From an uncultured Subdoligranulum sp. (lineage in GTDB: Bacteria; Bacillota_A; Clostridia; Oscillospirales; Ruminococcaceae), in assembly GCF_937890665.1 (NCBI RefSeq), contig NZ_CALADU010000255.1, forward strand, positions 1 through 10,350: 10,350 nucleotides of DNA, written 5' to 3'. The notes below the pieces were generated by a model. The model ran no database searches and had not been told where the DNA came from. It saw only the letters and a list, made by a program, of their open reading frames with translations. Within the stretch, counting starts at the first letter, position 1. Every line of letters starts with the position of its first letter. The position numbers and the translations under genes were made by a program. Below, one piece after another: positions 1 to 6,948 of the stretch.

Positions 1-501
1 ACAGAGAATCAGAAATACTATACTGCATGCACAAAAGCAATCGACTTTATGCTTTTGCCGGTAGCAGAAGGCGGGACAAGTGAATACTCCCCCGATGGAC
101 TGGTTCTAAAGGAGTATCCAGACAAAGCTCCTGTGCTGAATGGATGGATTTTTTCAGCTTTTGGATTATTTGACGCATGGAAACTGACAGGAAAGTTGGA
201 ATACTCAGAGGCGTGGAAACAAACCTCTGATGGAATAAAAAACAGTTTATGTAAGTTCGATGCGGGTCATTGGAGCTACTATGATATGGGCGGAAAGCTT
301 ACGAGTCCATTCTACCATTCTTTGCACATTGAACTCCTGAAAGCGTTGAATCATCTGTTGCCTGATTCAGAATATGAAAGATATATAGATAAGTGGATCA
401 CCGAAAAAAATAGTTGGATTTGGAATAAGGTCGCTTTTGTACGAAAGGCTATGCAAAAGATTACCGAAAAGCAGACGCAGGAATGGGTCATGGTCAGCTG
501 A
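1..501 (+). CDS. D-glucuronyl C5-epimerase-like protein, C-terminal part (5' end outside window)
   Basis: The frame is open from base 1, so the gene begins upstream and only the last 166 codons are present; the ATG at 49 is internal. The segment matches the pattern of the D-glucuronyl C5-epimerase C-terminal domain: an EGGTSEY segment, then VLNGWIFSAFGLFDAW, then a Tyr-Asp pair (SYYD, codons 274-285) and FYHSLHIELL (from 310). In this family aromatic/tyrosine residues of the YD and YH..HI..L segments lie in the active-site cleft, and both are kept here. The family inverts C5 of D-glucuronate within a polymer to give L-iduronate, as in heparan sulfate formation. In this locus it would act on a uronic-acid-containing surface polysaccharide or its repeat unit. 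Whether it has a signal peptide or membrane anchor cannot be seen. It ends at TGA, 39 bases before the next gene. The family call is from pattern recognition, and substrate is inferred. Confidence 0.75.
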   Translation, partial: TENQKYYTACTKAIDFMLLPVAEGGTSEYSPDGLVLKEYPDKAPVLNGWIFSAFGLFDAWKLTGKLEYSEAWKQTSDGIKNSLCKFDAGHWSYYDMGGKLTSPFYHSLHIELLKALNHLLPDSEYERYIDKWITEKNSWIWNKVAFVRKAMQKITEKQTQEWVMVS

Positions 502-530
502 AAATGCTGCATCTAGTAATCAGGATATAT

Positions 531-534
531 GGAG
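531..534 (+). promoter_or_regulatory. Ribosome binding site deciding the start at 541
   Basis: GGAG lies 6 bases before ATG 541. The alternative ATG at 529 has only a weak AGGA 3 bases upstream and would place this GGAG inside the gene. The start at 541 also gives the normal GT4 N-terminus (MKIIQIMPDF). Confidence 0.6.
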
Positions 535-540
535 CAATAT

Positions 541-1623
541 ATGAAGATAATTCAGATTATGCCGGATTTTGGACTGGCCGGTGCAGAAACCATGGTGGAA
601 AATCTATCATGTAGTCTTGCTGCAGAAGGCCACGATGTTTTAGTTATTAGTTTTTTTGATTTGCATACTGCTATAACGGAACGCATTGAAAACAAGGGTA
701 TTAAAATAGAGTACCTAGGCAAAAAAAGAGGATTTGATCCGTCTATTATTTCAAAAATGCGGAGAATAATAAAGGCATATCAACCAGATGTCATACACAC
801 GCATCGGTATGTTTTGCCGTATGCCTTTTTGGCTTCACTGGGTTTAAAGGTTAAAAGGGTGCATACGGTGCACAATGTTGCCCAGAAGGAGCAGACGAAA
901 GCAGGAAAAACCATTAATGGGGTACTATTCCAACATTTTAATGTGGTTCCTGTGGCACTGAGTGAAGAAATCCAAAAGACGATTCAAGAAGTGTATGGAT
1001 TGCCAGACAACAGAATACCAGTTGTATTTAACGGAATTGACCTTTCACGATGCATTGTAAAGGAAAGTTATGCGAGAAAAGATACCTTTACAGTTCTTCA
1101 TATAGGTCGGTTCATGGATGTGAAGAACCATGAACTTCTGTTGAGAAGCTTTGCTCGTTTCAAAGAACACCATTCGGATGCAAGACTACAGTTGCTGGGA
1201 GATGGTGAACTCAAAGAGAATATGATGCAGCTTGCAGGTCAACTCAATATTACAGATGCAGTCGAATTTGCTGGTTTACAGAGCAACGTTTACCCTTGGC
1301 TGCACAATGCAGATGTTTTTGTTCTTCCGTCTAAATTTGAGGGAATGCCAATGACATTGATTGAGGCAATGGGAACTGGACTCCCTATTATTGCAAGCGA
1401 TGTTGGCGGAATTCCTGATATGCTCATGGATCAAAAGGATGCGCTACTGATTGCCCCCAAAGAGGAGAATATCCTTGTAGCTCTCGAGTCGATTTATTCT
1501 GATGAAGAAAAGAGAAAGCGTCTAGGGCGGAATGCATGGGATAAGTCAGCTGCTTTTTCGGCGATAACGATGGCAAAAAAGTATGCCGACATATACGAAA
1601 ATATAAGTGAGGGTGGAGTCTAA
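541..1623 (+). CDS. GT4-family glycosyltransferase
   Basis: This is a 360-residue GT-B fold retaining glycosyltransferase, expected to add one sugar from a nucleotide donor to the lipid-linked repeat unit at the cytoplasmic membrane face. The N-terminal acceptor domain opens with a strand and the GLAGAETMVE loop (residues 11-20), followed by the DVIHTHRY and VHTVHN segments typical of GT4. The C-terminal donor domain has LHIGRF..VKNHELLLRSF, the LLGDGELK strand-loop and the E-x7-E motif (Glu267 and Glu275, in FEGMPMTLIEAM), then GLPIIASDVGGIPDM. Length is normal for the family. The ATG at 541 is preferred over 529 because of the GGAG at 531. Its stop overlaps the next start by one base (TAATG), implying translational coupling. 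Sugar specificity cannot be read from the sequence. Confidence 0.9.
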   Translation: MKIIQIMPDFGLAGAETMVENLSCSLAAEGHDVLVISFFDLHTAITERIENKGIKIEYLGKKRGFDPSIISKMRRIIKAYQPDVIHTHRYVLPYAFLASLGLKVKRVHTVHNVAQKEQTKAGKTINGVLFQHFNVVPVALSEEIQKTIQEVYGLPDNRIPVVFNGIDLSRCIVKESYARKDTFTVLHIGRFMDVKNHELLLRSFARFKEHHSDARLQLLGDGELKENMMQLAGQLNITDAVEFAGLQSNVYPWLHNADVFVLPSKFEGMPMTLIEAMGTGLPIIASDVGGIPDMLMDQKDALLIAPKEENILVALESIYSDEEKRKRLGRNAWDKSAAFSAITMAKKYADIYENISEGGV

Positions 1624-2657
1624 TGAAGTGCTTATTTGTCGCATCAAGTATGAATTTTGGCGGAGCAGAGCGTGTGATGAGCATTCTTTCTAATGCATGG
1701 TGTGATAAAGGCTGTGAAGTTAAAATTTTGCTTACAGGAACAGCTGCTGAAAGTAACTATGCATTAAAATCTCAAGTAGAGCTCCTGAGCTGCTACAGTG
1801 AAAAAAAGATGGGTATTCCTCATATTGTAATCATAAGAGCGATTCGTTCTCTGTGTAGAAGGTGGAAACCGGATGTTGTAATATCCTTTTACAATGATGT
1901 TGCTGCTCTAACAGCGGTGGCAATTACAGGACTTCATATTCCGCTGATTTATTCTGAACGAAATGATCCGAATCATGTTAATCAGAGAAAAGTTGATAAG
2001 ATTTATAGAAAAATTGTAGAACACAAAGCGGATGAATTTGTCTTCCAGACTACAGGTGCACAAGAATGTTATCCGGAAAAAGTGCAAAAACGTAGTGCCG
2101 TTATTCTCAATCCGCTTGATGTAACAGGATTCCCTACGCACGATTTTACCGTAGAAAGAAAAGAAATTGTAACAGTTGGTCGATTGGAGCCTCAAAAAAA
2201 TCAGAAGTTACTTATCAATGCATTCTCCGAACTTGCAAAAAAAATTCCTGACTATACGCTCGTTATATACGGTGAAGGAAGCCTAAGAAAGGAGCTTGAA
2301 AAATTTATTGAGTCTAAGGGCCTTAAGGATAGGATCTTTTTGCCTGGGGCGAAAAATAATATTCAGGAATATATCAAGGATGCTTCGCTTTTTGTACTAA
2401 GTTCAGATTACGAGGGAATTCCTAATGCATTAATTGAAGCTATGGCAATTGGTTTGCCATGTGTTTCAACAGATTGTTCGCCAGGTGGCGCAAGAGAATT
2501 GATAACCAATGGAGAAAATGGAGTTATCGTAGAATGTAGGAATTCTAATGAATTGGCAACGGCGATGGCCCGTCTGTTGACGGATAGGGAAAGCGCAAAA
2601 AAAATGGGCACTAATGCAAAGAAGATTTATACGCGAGTAGACAAAAATCTTGTTTGA
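1623..2657 (+). CDS. GT4-family glycosyltransferase (PglH-like), possibly C-terminally truncated
   Basis: This 344-residue GT-B glycosyltransferase is likely to add a hexose or N-acetylhexosamine to the growing lipid-linked oligosaccharide. Seen: the FGGAERVMSILSN donor/acceptor loop near residues 13-25, a VISFYNDVAALTA strand, YSERNDP, the donor-domain start TVGRLEPQKNQKLLINAF, the IYGEGSLRKELE loop and E-x7-E (Glu264 and Glu272, in YEGIPNALIEAM), then GLPCVSTDCSPGGARELI. The GGAERVM and STDC.PGGARELI style is shared with PglH/GalNAc-transferase-type GT4 enzymes. It starts in the TAATG overlap with the preceding gene, with GAGGGTGGA just upstream. The protein stops abruptly at TGA 2655. Reading on in the same frame gives NRWFYLI and a stop at 2709-2711, resembling the usual C-terminal helix with its conserved Trp, so the TGA may be a nonsense mutation. 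Donor and acceptor are unknown. Confidence 0.85.
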   Translation: MKCLFVASSMNFGGAERVMSILSNAWCDKGCEVKILLTGTAAESNYALKSQVELLSCYSEKKMGIPHIVIIRAIRSLCRRWKPDVVISFYNDVAALTAVAITGLHIPLIYSERNDPNHVNQRKVDKIYRKIVEHKADEFVFQTTGAQECYPEKVQKRSAVILNPLDVTGFPTHDFTVERKEIVTVGRLEPQKNQKLLINAFSELAKKIPDYTLVIYGEGSLRKELEKFIESKGLKDRIFLPGAKNNIQEYIKDASLFVLSSDYEGIPNALIEAMAIGLPCVSTDCSPGGARELITNGENGVIVECRNSNELATAMARLLTDRESAKKMGTNAKKIYTRVDKNLV

Positions 2658-3241
2658 AATAGATGGTTTTATTTAATTAGAGATTTTCGGGGAAGAAAAA
2701 ATGGAGTTTAAGCAAAAAAGAGCGTGTATAGTATACTCAATAATTGCTCTGTTTATGGCACTGGTCTACTCATATAAAGATGCTATATGGGTAAATGAAC
2801 AGTATGCAATGTATTTTAAGCGAGGCGATACGTCAACACCGATATATCTTATACTCATTTATTCTGCCTTGTTTGTGATTTTTATAGTTGCCGTGGCAAA
2901 GATTTGTGAAAACAGGGCGCATTTCTTATACGGTTCAATATTGTTCTTGACAATTGTGTTCTATTTTTCAAAAATGCTCCTCGAAGATGGCTTGTATTCT
3001 GCAATTACTTCGCCAACAACGCCACTTGTCTATTTGGTGAGTCTGGCTGTTTTTGTTGGAATGGATGATGGAATATGGAATGCAGTTAGAAGAATTTTGC
3101 CGATATTAATAATTGCATATATTTGTTTACTTGGATATGAATATATAACGCTTGTGGTCAGGTATGGCGTAGTAGTTGTTGGAAATTCTTCGCTGATTTA
3201 CTATTATGTATCCTTGTTTTGGTGTTCAGTAGTTTATTTGA

Positions 3242-3253
3242 CGAATTTTGCGT
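3242..3253 (+). other. Frameshift site within the wzy gene
   Basis: The interval bounded by the frame-2 stop (3239-3241) and the frame-1 stop (3253-3255) must hold the shift. It contains a run of four T (3246-3249). Removing one T joins the frames as ...LTNLRDDGIGLPQ.... A one-base insertion (or two-base deletion) explains it; programmed +1 shifting is possible but no recognised slippery site is seen. Confidence 0.7.
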
Positions 3254-3877
3254 GATGATGGGATTGGGTTGCCACAAGCGCTTCTAATTGGATTTAATGT
3301 TATTTTTGCAGTCATTATTAATTCTAGAAGTTGGATTATCCAATCGTGCCTTGTCGGTATAGCTATTTATTTGCTGGGAACAACACAGCATAATGTTCGA
3401 ATTAAAATATTGCGTGTAATACTGCTTATGTTGACGGGTTATTTGATTGTTCGCATCTTGCAGAGTTATTTTTCAAAAAACTTGATTTTTTTGAGCGATA
3501 AACTTGGTCGTGACAGTCGAAGCCACCAATATGCAGATATTGCAGGAGCATCTTCTTTTCTGGGATGGGTATTTGGTAACGGAGCAAATGCTGTATATTA
3601 TGACTCTACACAGGGCTATATTTCAAATATAGATAACCAATATGTGTTTATTGCGTTTCATTACGGCATAGTTGTTCTTTTACAGTGGCTTGTTCCTCAA
3701 GTGAAAACGCTCTTATCAATAATAAAATCTCATTCAATAAAATGGATCGCCATGCTTCCAATAGTTTGTTGGCTTATGGCCTTGGGAGGATTGTCGGTTT
3801 TTAATGTGGTGTATTGTGATGTGAAGCAATTGGTGATAATGCTTTATATGGGGCATATTCTGTCGCTAAGTGATCAC

Positions 3878-3882
3878 GGAGG
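3878..3882 (+). promoter_or_regulatory. Ribosome binding site deciding the start at 3891
   Basis: GGAGG sits 8 bases before ATG 3891. In-frame GTG 3870 lies upstream of it, and ATG 3885 is only 2 bases after it, too close. The site lies inside the end of the wzy gene. Confidence 0.75.
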
Positions 3883-3890
3883 ATATGCAG

Positions 3891-5036
3891 ATGAGTAAGG
3901 TTTTATATATTGGTTGGTCTGGATTACCTGAGACGGCAGCGGGAATAAGGGTATACCAAATTGCCAAGGTATTACGAGAAGCAGGCAATGAAGTCATCTT
4001 TTTATGCTTGAGTCAGCCGACAGCAGAAAAGCAAGACGAAATTGAGTATGATGGATTCCGCTATATTTTAAAGGAACAATCAAAGTCGAAAATTAAGAAT
4101 GTAGAAAACATATTTTGTGGTTGTGCTGATTTCTGTGTAATTAAAGATACGATTGTTGCCGAAAAGCCGGATACCGTCATTGTCTATAATGAAAAAGAGA
4201 GGCTGACTAAAAAGATAATTGCTTTTTGCCACCCACGCGGGATTACGGTTGGCGCAGACGTAACAGAATGGTATGAGCTATCACGATCAAAAAAGTGGAA
4301 CTATGTAGTTGCTAAAAACGTGGATTATCGTATCCGAAACATGGATTCCAAGTTGGATTACATCATATCCATTAGTCCTTATCTTACAGCATACTATCAG
4401 TCCCATGGCTGTAAAAATGTGATTGAGATACCGCCTATTATGAACTGTGTCAAATCTGAAATTGTGCCGACAATCCATGGAGTTCGCCATTTGGTATATG
4501 CAGGGTCGCCGGCGCAAAAGGACTTGATTCTTCCGTATCTAATCGCAATCAAGGACATAAACAATGACCAAGTAAGGGTTGTTGCGGATATCGTTGGGGT
4601 GACAAAAGAGCAGGTTAAAACGCTTTTGCAAATCGATGATCCGGAGAAAATTGGCATCATCGCGTATGGTCGTGTTCCTCATGAAGAATGCGTGAAGGTG
4701 ATTGAAAAAGCAGACTTCAGCATTCTCTTTCGAGAGAATCTTCGGTATGCAAAAGCAGGTTTTTCTACGAAGCTTTCTGAGAGTCTATCACTAGGAATTC
4801 CTGTTCTATGTAATGCAGTTGGTGGTGCTGATGAAATCATTAAAGATGGTTTCAACGGTGTAAAAATTGAAGGATGCGATTCTGTATCCATTATGAAGGC
4901 CATTGAACGAATTTTTTTATTGGATGAAGGTTCGATTGATGCTATGAAACAACACGCAATAGAGACGGCAAAGCAGCTTTTTGTTGGTGAGTTGTACACT
5001 GGCGTTTTGGATAGAGCTGTCAATATGAAACCGTGA
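3891..5036 (+). CDS. GT-B (GT4-like) glycosyltransferase
   Basis: This 381-residue protein has the two-domain GT-B pattern. The N-terminus (MSKVLYIGWSGLPETAAGIRV) is a Rossmann strand with a glycine-rich loop and is followed by QIAKVLREAGNEVIFLCL. A middle linker strand is DYIISISPYLTAYY. The C-terminal donor domain has HLVYAGSPAQKD, a VADIVG segment, IIAYGRVPHEECVKVIEKADFSILFR, then AGFSTKLSESLSLGIPVLCNAVGGADEIIKDGFNGV. The STKLSESLSLG.P helix corresponds to the E-x7-E region, but the first Glu position is Ala, so only the second Glu is kept, as in several GT4 subgroups. It probably adds a sugar to the lipid-linked repeat unit in the cytoplasm. The ATG at 3891 is set by GGAGG at 3878. It overlaps the wzy stop by 8 bases, so its translation may be coupled to the C-terminal wzy frame. 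Specificity is unknown. Confidence 0.82.
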   Translation: MSKVLYIGWSGLPETAAGIRVYQIAKVLREAGNEVIFLCLSQPTAEKQDEIEYDGFRYILKEQSKSKIKNVENIFCGCADFCVIKDTIVAEKPDTVIVYNEKERLTKKIIAFCHPRGITVGADVTEWYELSRSKKWNYVVAKNVDYRIRNMDSKLDYIISISPYLTAYYQSHGCKNVIEIPPIMNCVKSEIVPTIHGVRHLVYAGSPAQKDLILPYLIAIKDINNDQVRVVADIVGVTKEQVKTLLQIDDPEKIGIIAYGRVPHEECVKVIEKADFSILFRENLRYAKAGFSTKLSESLSLGIPVLCNAVGGADEIIKDGFNGVKIEGCDSVSIMKAIERIFLLDEGSIDAMKQHAIETAKQLFVGELYTGVLDRAVNMKP

Positions 5037-5052
5037 TTGATACAGTGTACGG

Positions 5053-5059
5053 AAGGAGG
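5053..5059 (+). promoter_or_regulatory. Strong ribosome binding site deciding the start at 5066
   Basis: AAGGAGG with a 6-base gap to ATG 5066 is a near-perfect Shine-Dalgarno sequence and the best in the window. It rules out the in-frame GTG at 5033, which has none and would overlap the previous stop. Confidence 0.85.
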
Positions 5060-5065
5060 AGAAAG

Positions 5066-6928
5066 ATGATTACTGCAAAGTTGACAAAAGACAATGCCGC
5101 AAAACTAATTGGTACAAGATGTGCGATGAAATCAAACCCGCGCAGTTTTCTGGGCTATAAAAGAATTATTGACACAGAAGAGTATGCAGTATTTGAACAC
5201 CCAGTGAAGGCAGCTTCTGTGGTCGCGGCATATGGCGATATTGTGGTGAAGCGAAGAGGGAACACGTTGTTTTACATTCCAAATGTCCGAGCCCCTTTTC
5301 TTAATTATCGCATTGAACTGTGTGATAGAAACTTTCCCGGTTTGATTCAAGGCAGCAATTTTATGCAGTGCCTTTTGCTTCCGTATATGCGTGTTGTAAA
5401 ACAGGACACCTATGTTAAAGATGTTCGGCTATGCATTTTTACAGATAAAGGCCAAATTTATCATAACAAGCCGGCAAGAAATAAAAACTGTGAAGGCTTT
5501 TCAAAATCTGGAGATAGTATCAAATTTGAAGAAAGTGTTGTTTGGGATCTGCCGGGGAGAAAACATCCAGCACCTCATAATAACGTTTCGGAATGTGAAT
5601 GCTATTATCCGGGGCTGCCAAACCACTGCTATTCTTATACACCTTGTGTAAATTCGGATTTAAGTTACCACGATACATACGGTAATGGGGGATTTGGAAA
5701 GAGCAAAGAAGTGTCTGTTGGGGGCGAAGTGAAACTGTGTTCGCGTTTCTACCGATACTCACAGACACTCCAGGCTAATGCCTTTCGCTTTATTGGAACA
5801 GGAACCAGAAATGACAAAATGAACCTGAGTGGGACATACTGTTCCAATGTTGAAGAAGGGGTCAGAGTTTGTGTTTTTGCGTCCAGTGATGGCGGAAGAC
5901 AGTGGTATTGTAAATACGAGTTTAGTGACATAGGCGAGTATGAATTTCAACAGGGTCATAGCAATGCTTGGGGAACAAACTTTGGAAATAAAATAAGGAT
6001 AGAGGATGACGTTGATTGCACTGATAGCAATATAACTATATGTAAGAGAACAGTGCTTCTGCCTGAAACGGTGGATGGGACTGTAAAGACACGATTCAAA
6101 TGGAATGAATCAGGTATGGTGTCGAAATTACAAAAAGGCGATACAGTAAAAGTTATTGCACAATCACCACACGGCCTTACAACGGGAAATATTATCGCAC
6201 TGTGCAGTAAGAAAATCAAACCTCATGTGATAGACTGGATGCTTGCAGATGGGGTAGATGAGAACGGAAATAGAAACGGCTTCCAATTTAAGGTTAAAGT
6301 GGTGGACGATCATTGCTTTGAACTATATGAATTGGTTTCCAGTGCAAAGCCAACCTTGCCTTGTAGACACATCCACCATATCAATACCTTAAAAGATGGG
6401 TGGATCATTGGTACGGGAGAAATCTATCCGAATGGATGGCTTTTGTATCTGCAGCAGAAAAAAGCTGATACTTACTCTATTACTGACGCAAGTGAGGAAT
6501 TGACCATCAGGAGAATTAATACAAAAAATGACTCTGTTCAAAGAACAATGGGTGTAATTCTGAATGATTCGTCTGCGGGGGACTTGATCTATGCGTCGGA
6601 TCATGACACGCTAGAGCGCAATGCAGTTAATGACAGTAGTCTTAGTGGAATATCGAGAAGCTCTATAGGTGTGTTTGTTGGAAAACTTGATGCTATAGAT
6701 AATAGAAACCACTTTGAATGTGTGTATGATGCAACTGAGCCATGTTATTATTTCCAAAAGCTCGATGATATGCTGGTGTTTACTGGTCAAAGAGGTGAGC
6801 TCGCAATCTGCTTTGACCCGGATTATAAGAAATGGCATCATGAAAACTTGGGCTGCACCGTGATGTATTATTATGGATGCTGCCACCAGTATCAAATATT
6901 CAATGATTACATACTACTCAGAAAATAA
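5066..6928 (+). CDS. Unrecognised 620-residue protein, probable Asp-box (sialidase-like) beta-propeller with an FCCH-like insert
   Basis: I do not recognise a named family, so function is unassigned. Seen: an Asp-box S-x-D-x-G-x-x-W (Ser273, Asp275, Gly277, Trp280), a degenerate one near the end (Cys582, Asp584, Asp586, Trp590), and strand-rich segments such as DGWIIGTGEIYPNGWLLYL (from 444) and SSIGVFVGKLDAIDN, all typical of beta-propeller blades in BNR/sialidase-fold proteins. Residues about 362-422 carry SPHGLTTGN...NGFQFKVKVVDDHCFEL, the pattern of the FCCH-like domain seen in phage tail and structural proteins. There is no signal peptide or membrane helix, so the product appears cytosolic. 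It is unusually rich in cysteine (over 20) for a cytosolic protein. It lies 29 bases after a glycosyltransferase and 20 before the flippase, so it probably belongs to the pathway. It could be a glycan-acting lyase or hydrolase, a glycan-binding protein or a non-enzymatic scaffold. The CDS call is certain, the fold moderately supported. Confidence 0.85.
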   Translation: MITAKLTKDNAAKLIGTRCAMKSNPRSFLGYKRIIDTEEYAVFEHPVKAASVVAAYGDIVVKRRGNTLFYIPNVRAPFLNYRIELCDRNFPGLIQGSNFMQCLLLPYMRVVKQDTYVKDVRLCIFTDKGQIYHNKPARNKNCEGFSKSGDSIKFEESVVWDLPGRKHPAPHNNVSECECYYPGLPNHCYSYTPCVNSDLSYHDTYGNGGFGKSKEVSVGGEVKLCSRFYRYSQTLQANAFRFIGTGTRNDKMNLSGTYCSNVEEGVRVCVFASSDGGRQWYCKYEFSDIGEYEFQQGHSNAWGTNFGNKIRIEDDVDCTDSNITICKRTVLLPETVDGTVKTRFKWNESGMVSKLQKGDTVKVIAQSPHGLTTGNIIALCSKKIKPHVIDWMLADGVDENGNRNGFQFKVKVVDDHCFELYELVSSAKPTLPCRHIHHINTLKDGWIIGTGEIYPNGWLLYLQQKKADTYSITDASEELTIRRINTKNDSVQRTMGVILNDSSAGDLIYASDHDTLERNAVNDSSLSGISRSSIGVFVGKLDAIDNRNHFECVYDATEPCYYFQKLDDMLVFTGQRGELAICFDPDYKKWHHENLGCTVMYYYGCCHQYQIFNDYILLRK

Positions 6929-6948
6929 GAGAGGGACAGCCTTCGTTT

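Larger units (their letters stand above)
2701..3898 (+). pseudogene. wzy: Wzy-type oligosaccharide repeat-unit polymerase, broken by a frameshift
   Basis: Two hydrophobic reading frames abut: 2701-3255 (184 residues, frame 1) and a frame-2 stretch up to 3898. Frame 2 has a stop at 3239-3241 and frame 1 at 3253-3255, so the shift lies between. Skipping one base there joins them into about 398 residues, the normal Wzy length, with some 10-11 membrane segments. The first part has hydrophobic stretches at about residues 8-26, 47-67, 75-91, 103-118 and 129-160. The second has INSRSWIIQ followed by a membrane helix, a soluble loop, and SNIDNQYVFIAFHYGIV, like the DN..(8-10)..G stretch common in Wzy proteins. 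Wzy links flipped repeat units on the outer membrane face of the cytoplasmic membrane. GGGGAAG at 2689-2695 is the ribosome binding site for ATG 2701. The second part has no ATG near its start; its only early start is TTG 3248 without a Shine-Dalgarno sequence. Assembly or sequencing error is the main alternative. Wzy is assigned by topology and context, since these proteins diverge strongly. Confidence 0.75.

Noticed and set aside
529..540. ATG 529 as the start of the first glycosyltransferase
   Set aside because: ATG 541 has GGAG at 6 bases and gives the conserved N-terminus; the four extra residues have no support.
2655..2657. TGA as a recoded codon (selenocysteine or Trp) in the second glycosyltransferase
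   Set aside because: No SECIS-like hairpin was evident, GT4 enzymes have no selenocysteine position here, and TGA serves as a normal stop in other genes of the window (499-501, 5034-5036). Natural end or nonsense mutation is more likely.
3248..3898. A separate 216-residue gene starting at TTG 3248
   Set aside because: There is no Shine-Dalgarno sequence before the TTG, and the product lacks the N-terminal half of a polymerase, which is exactly what the preceding frame supplies. A frameshifted single gene is simpler.
5033..5065. GTG 5033 as the start of the propeller-like protein
   Set aside because: It has no ribosome binding site and would put AAGGAGG (5053-5059) inside the gene; ATG 5066 is ideally spaced from it.
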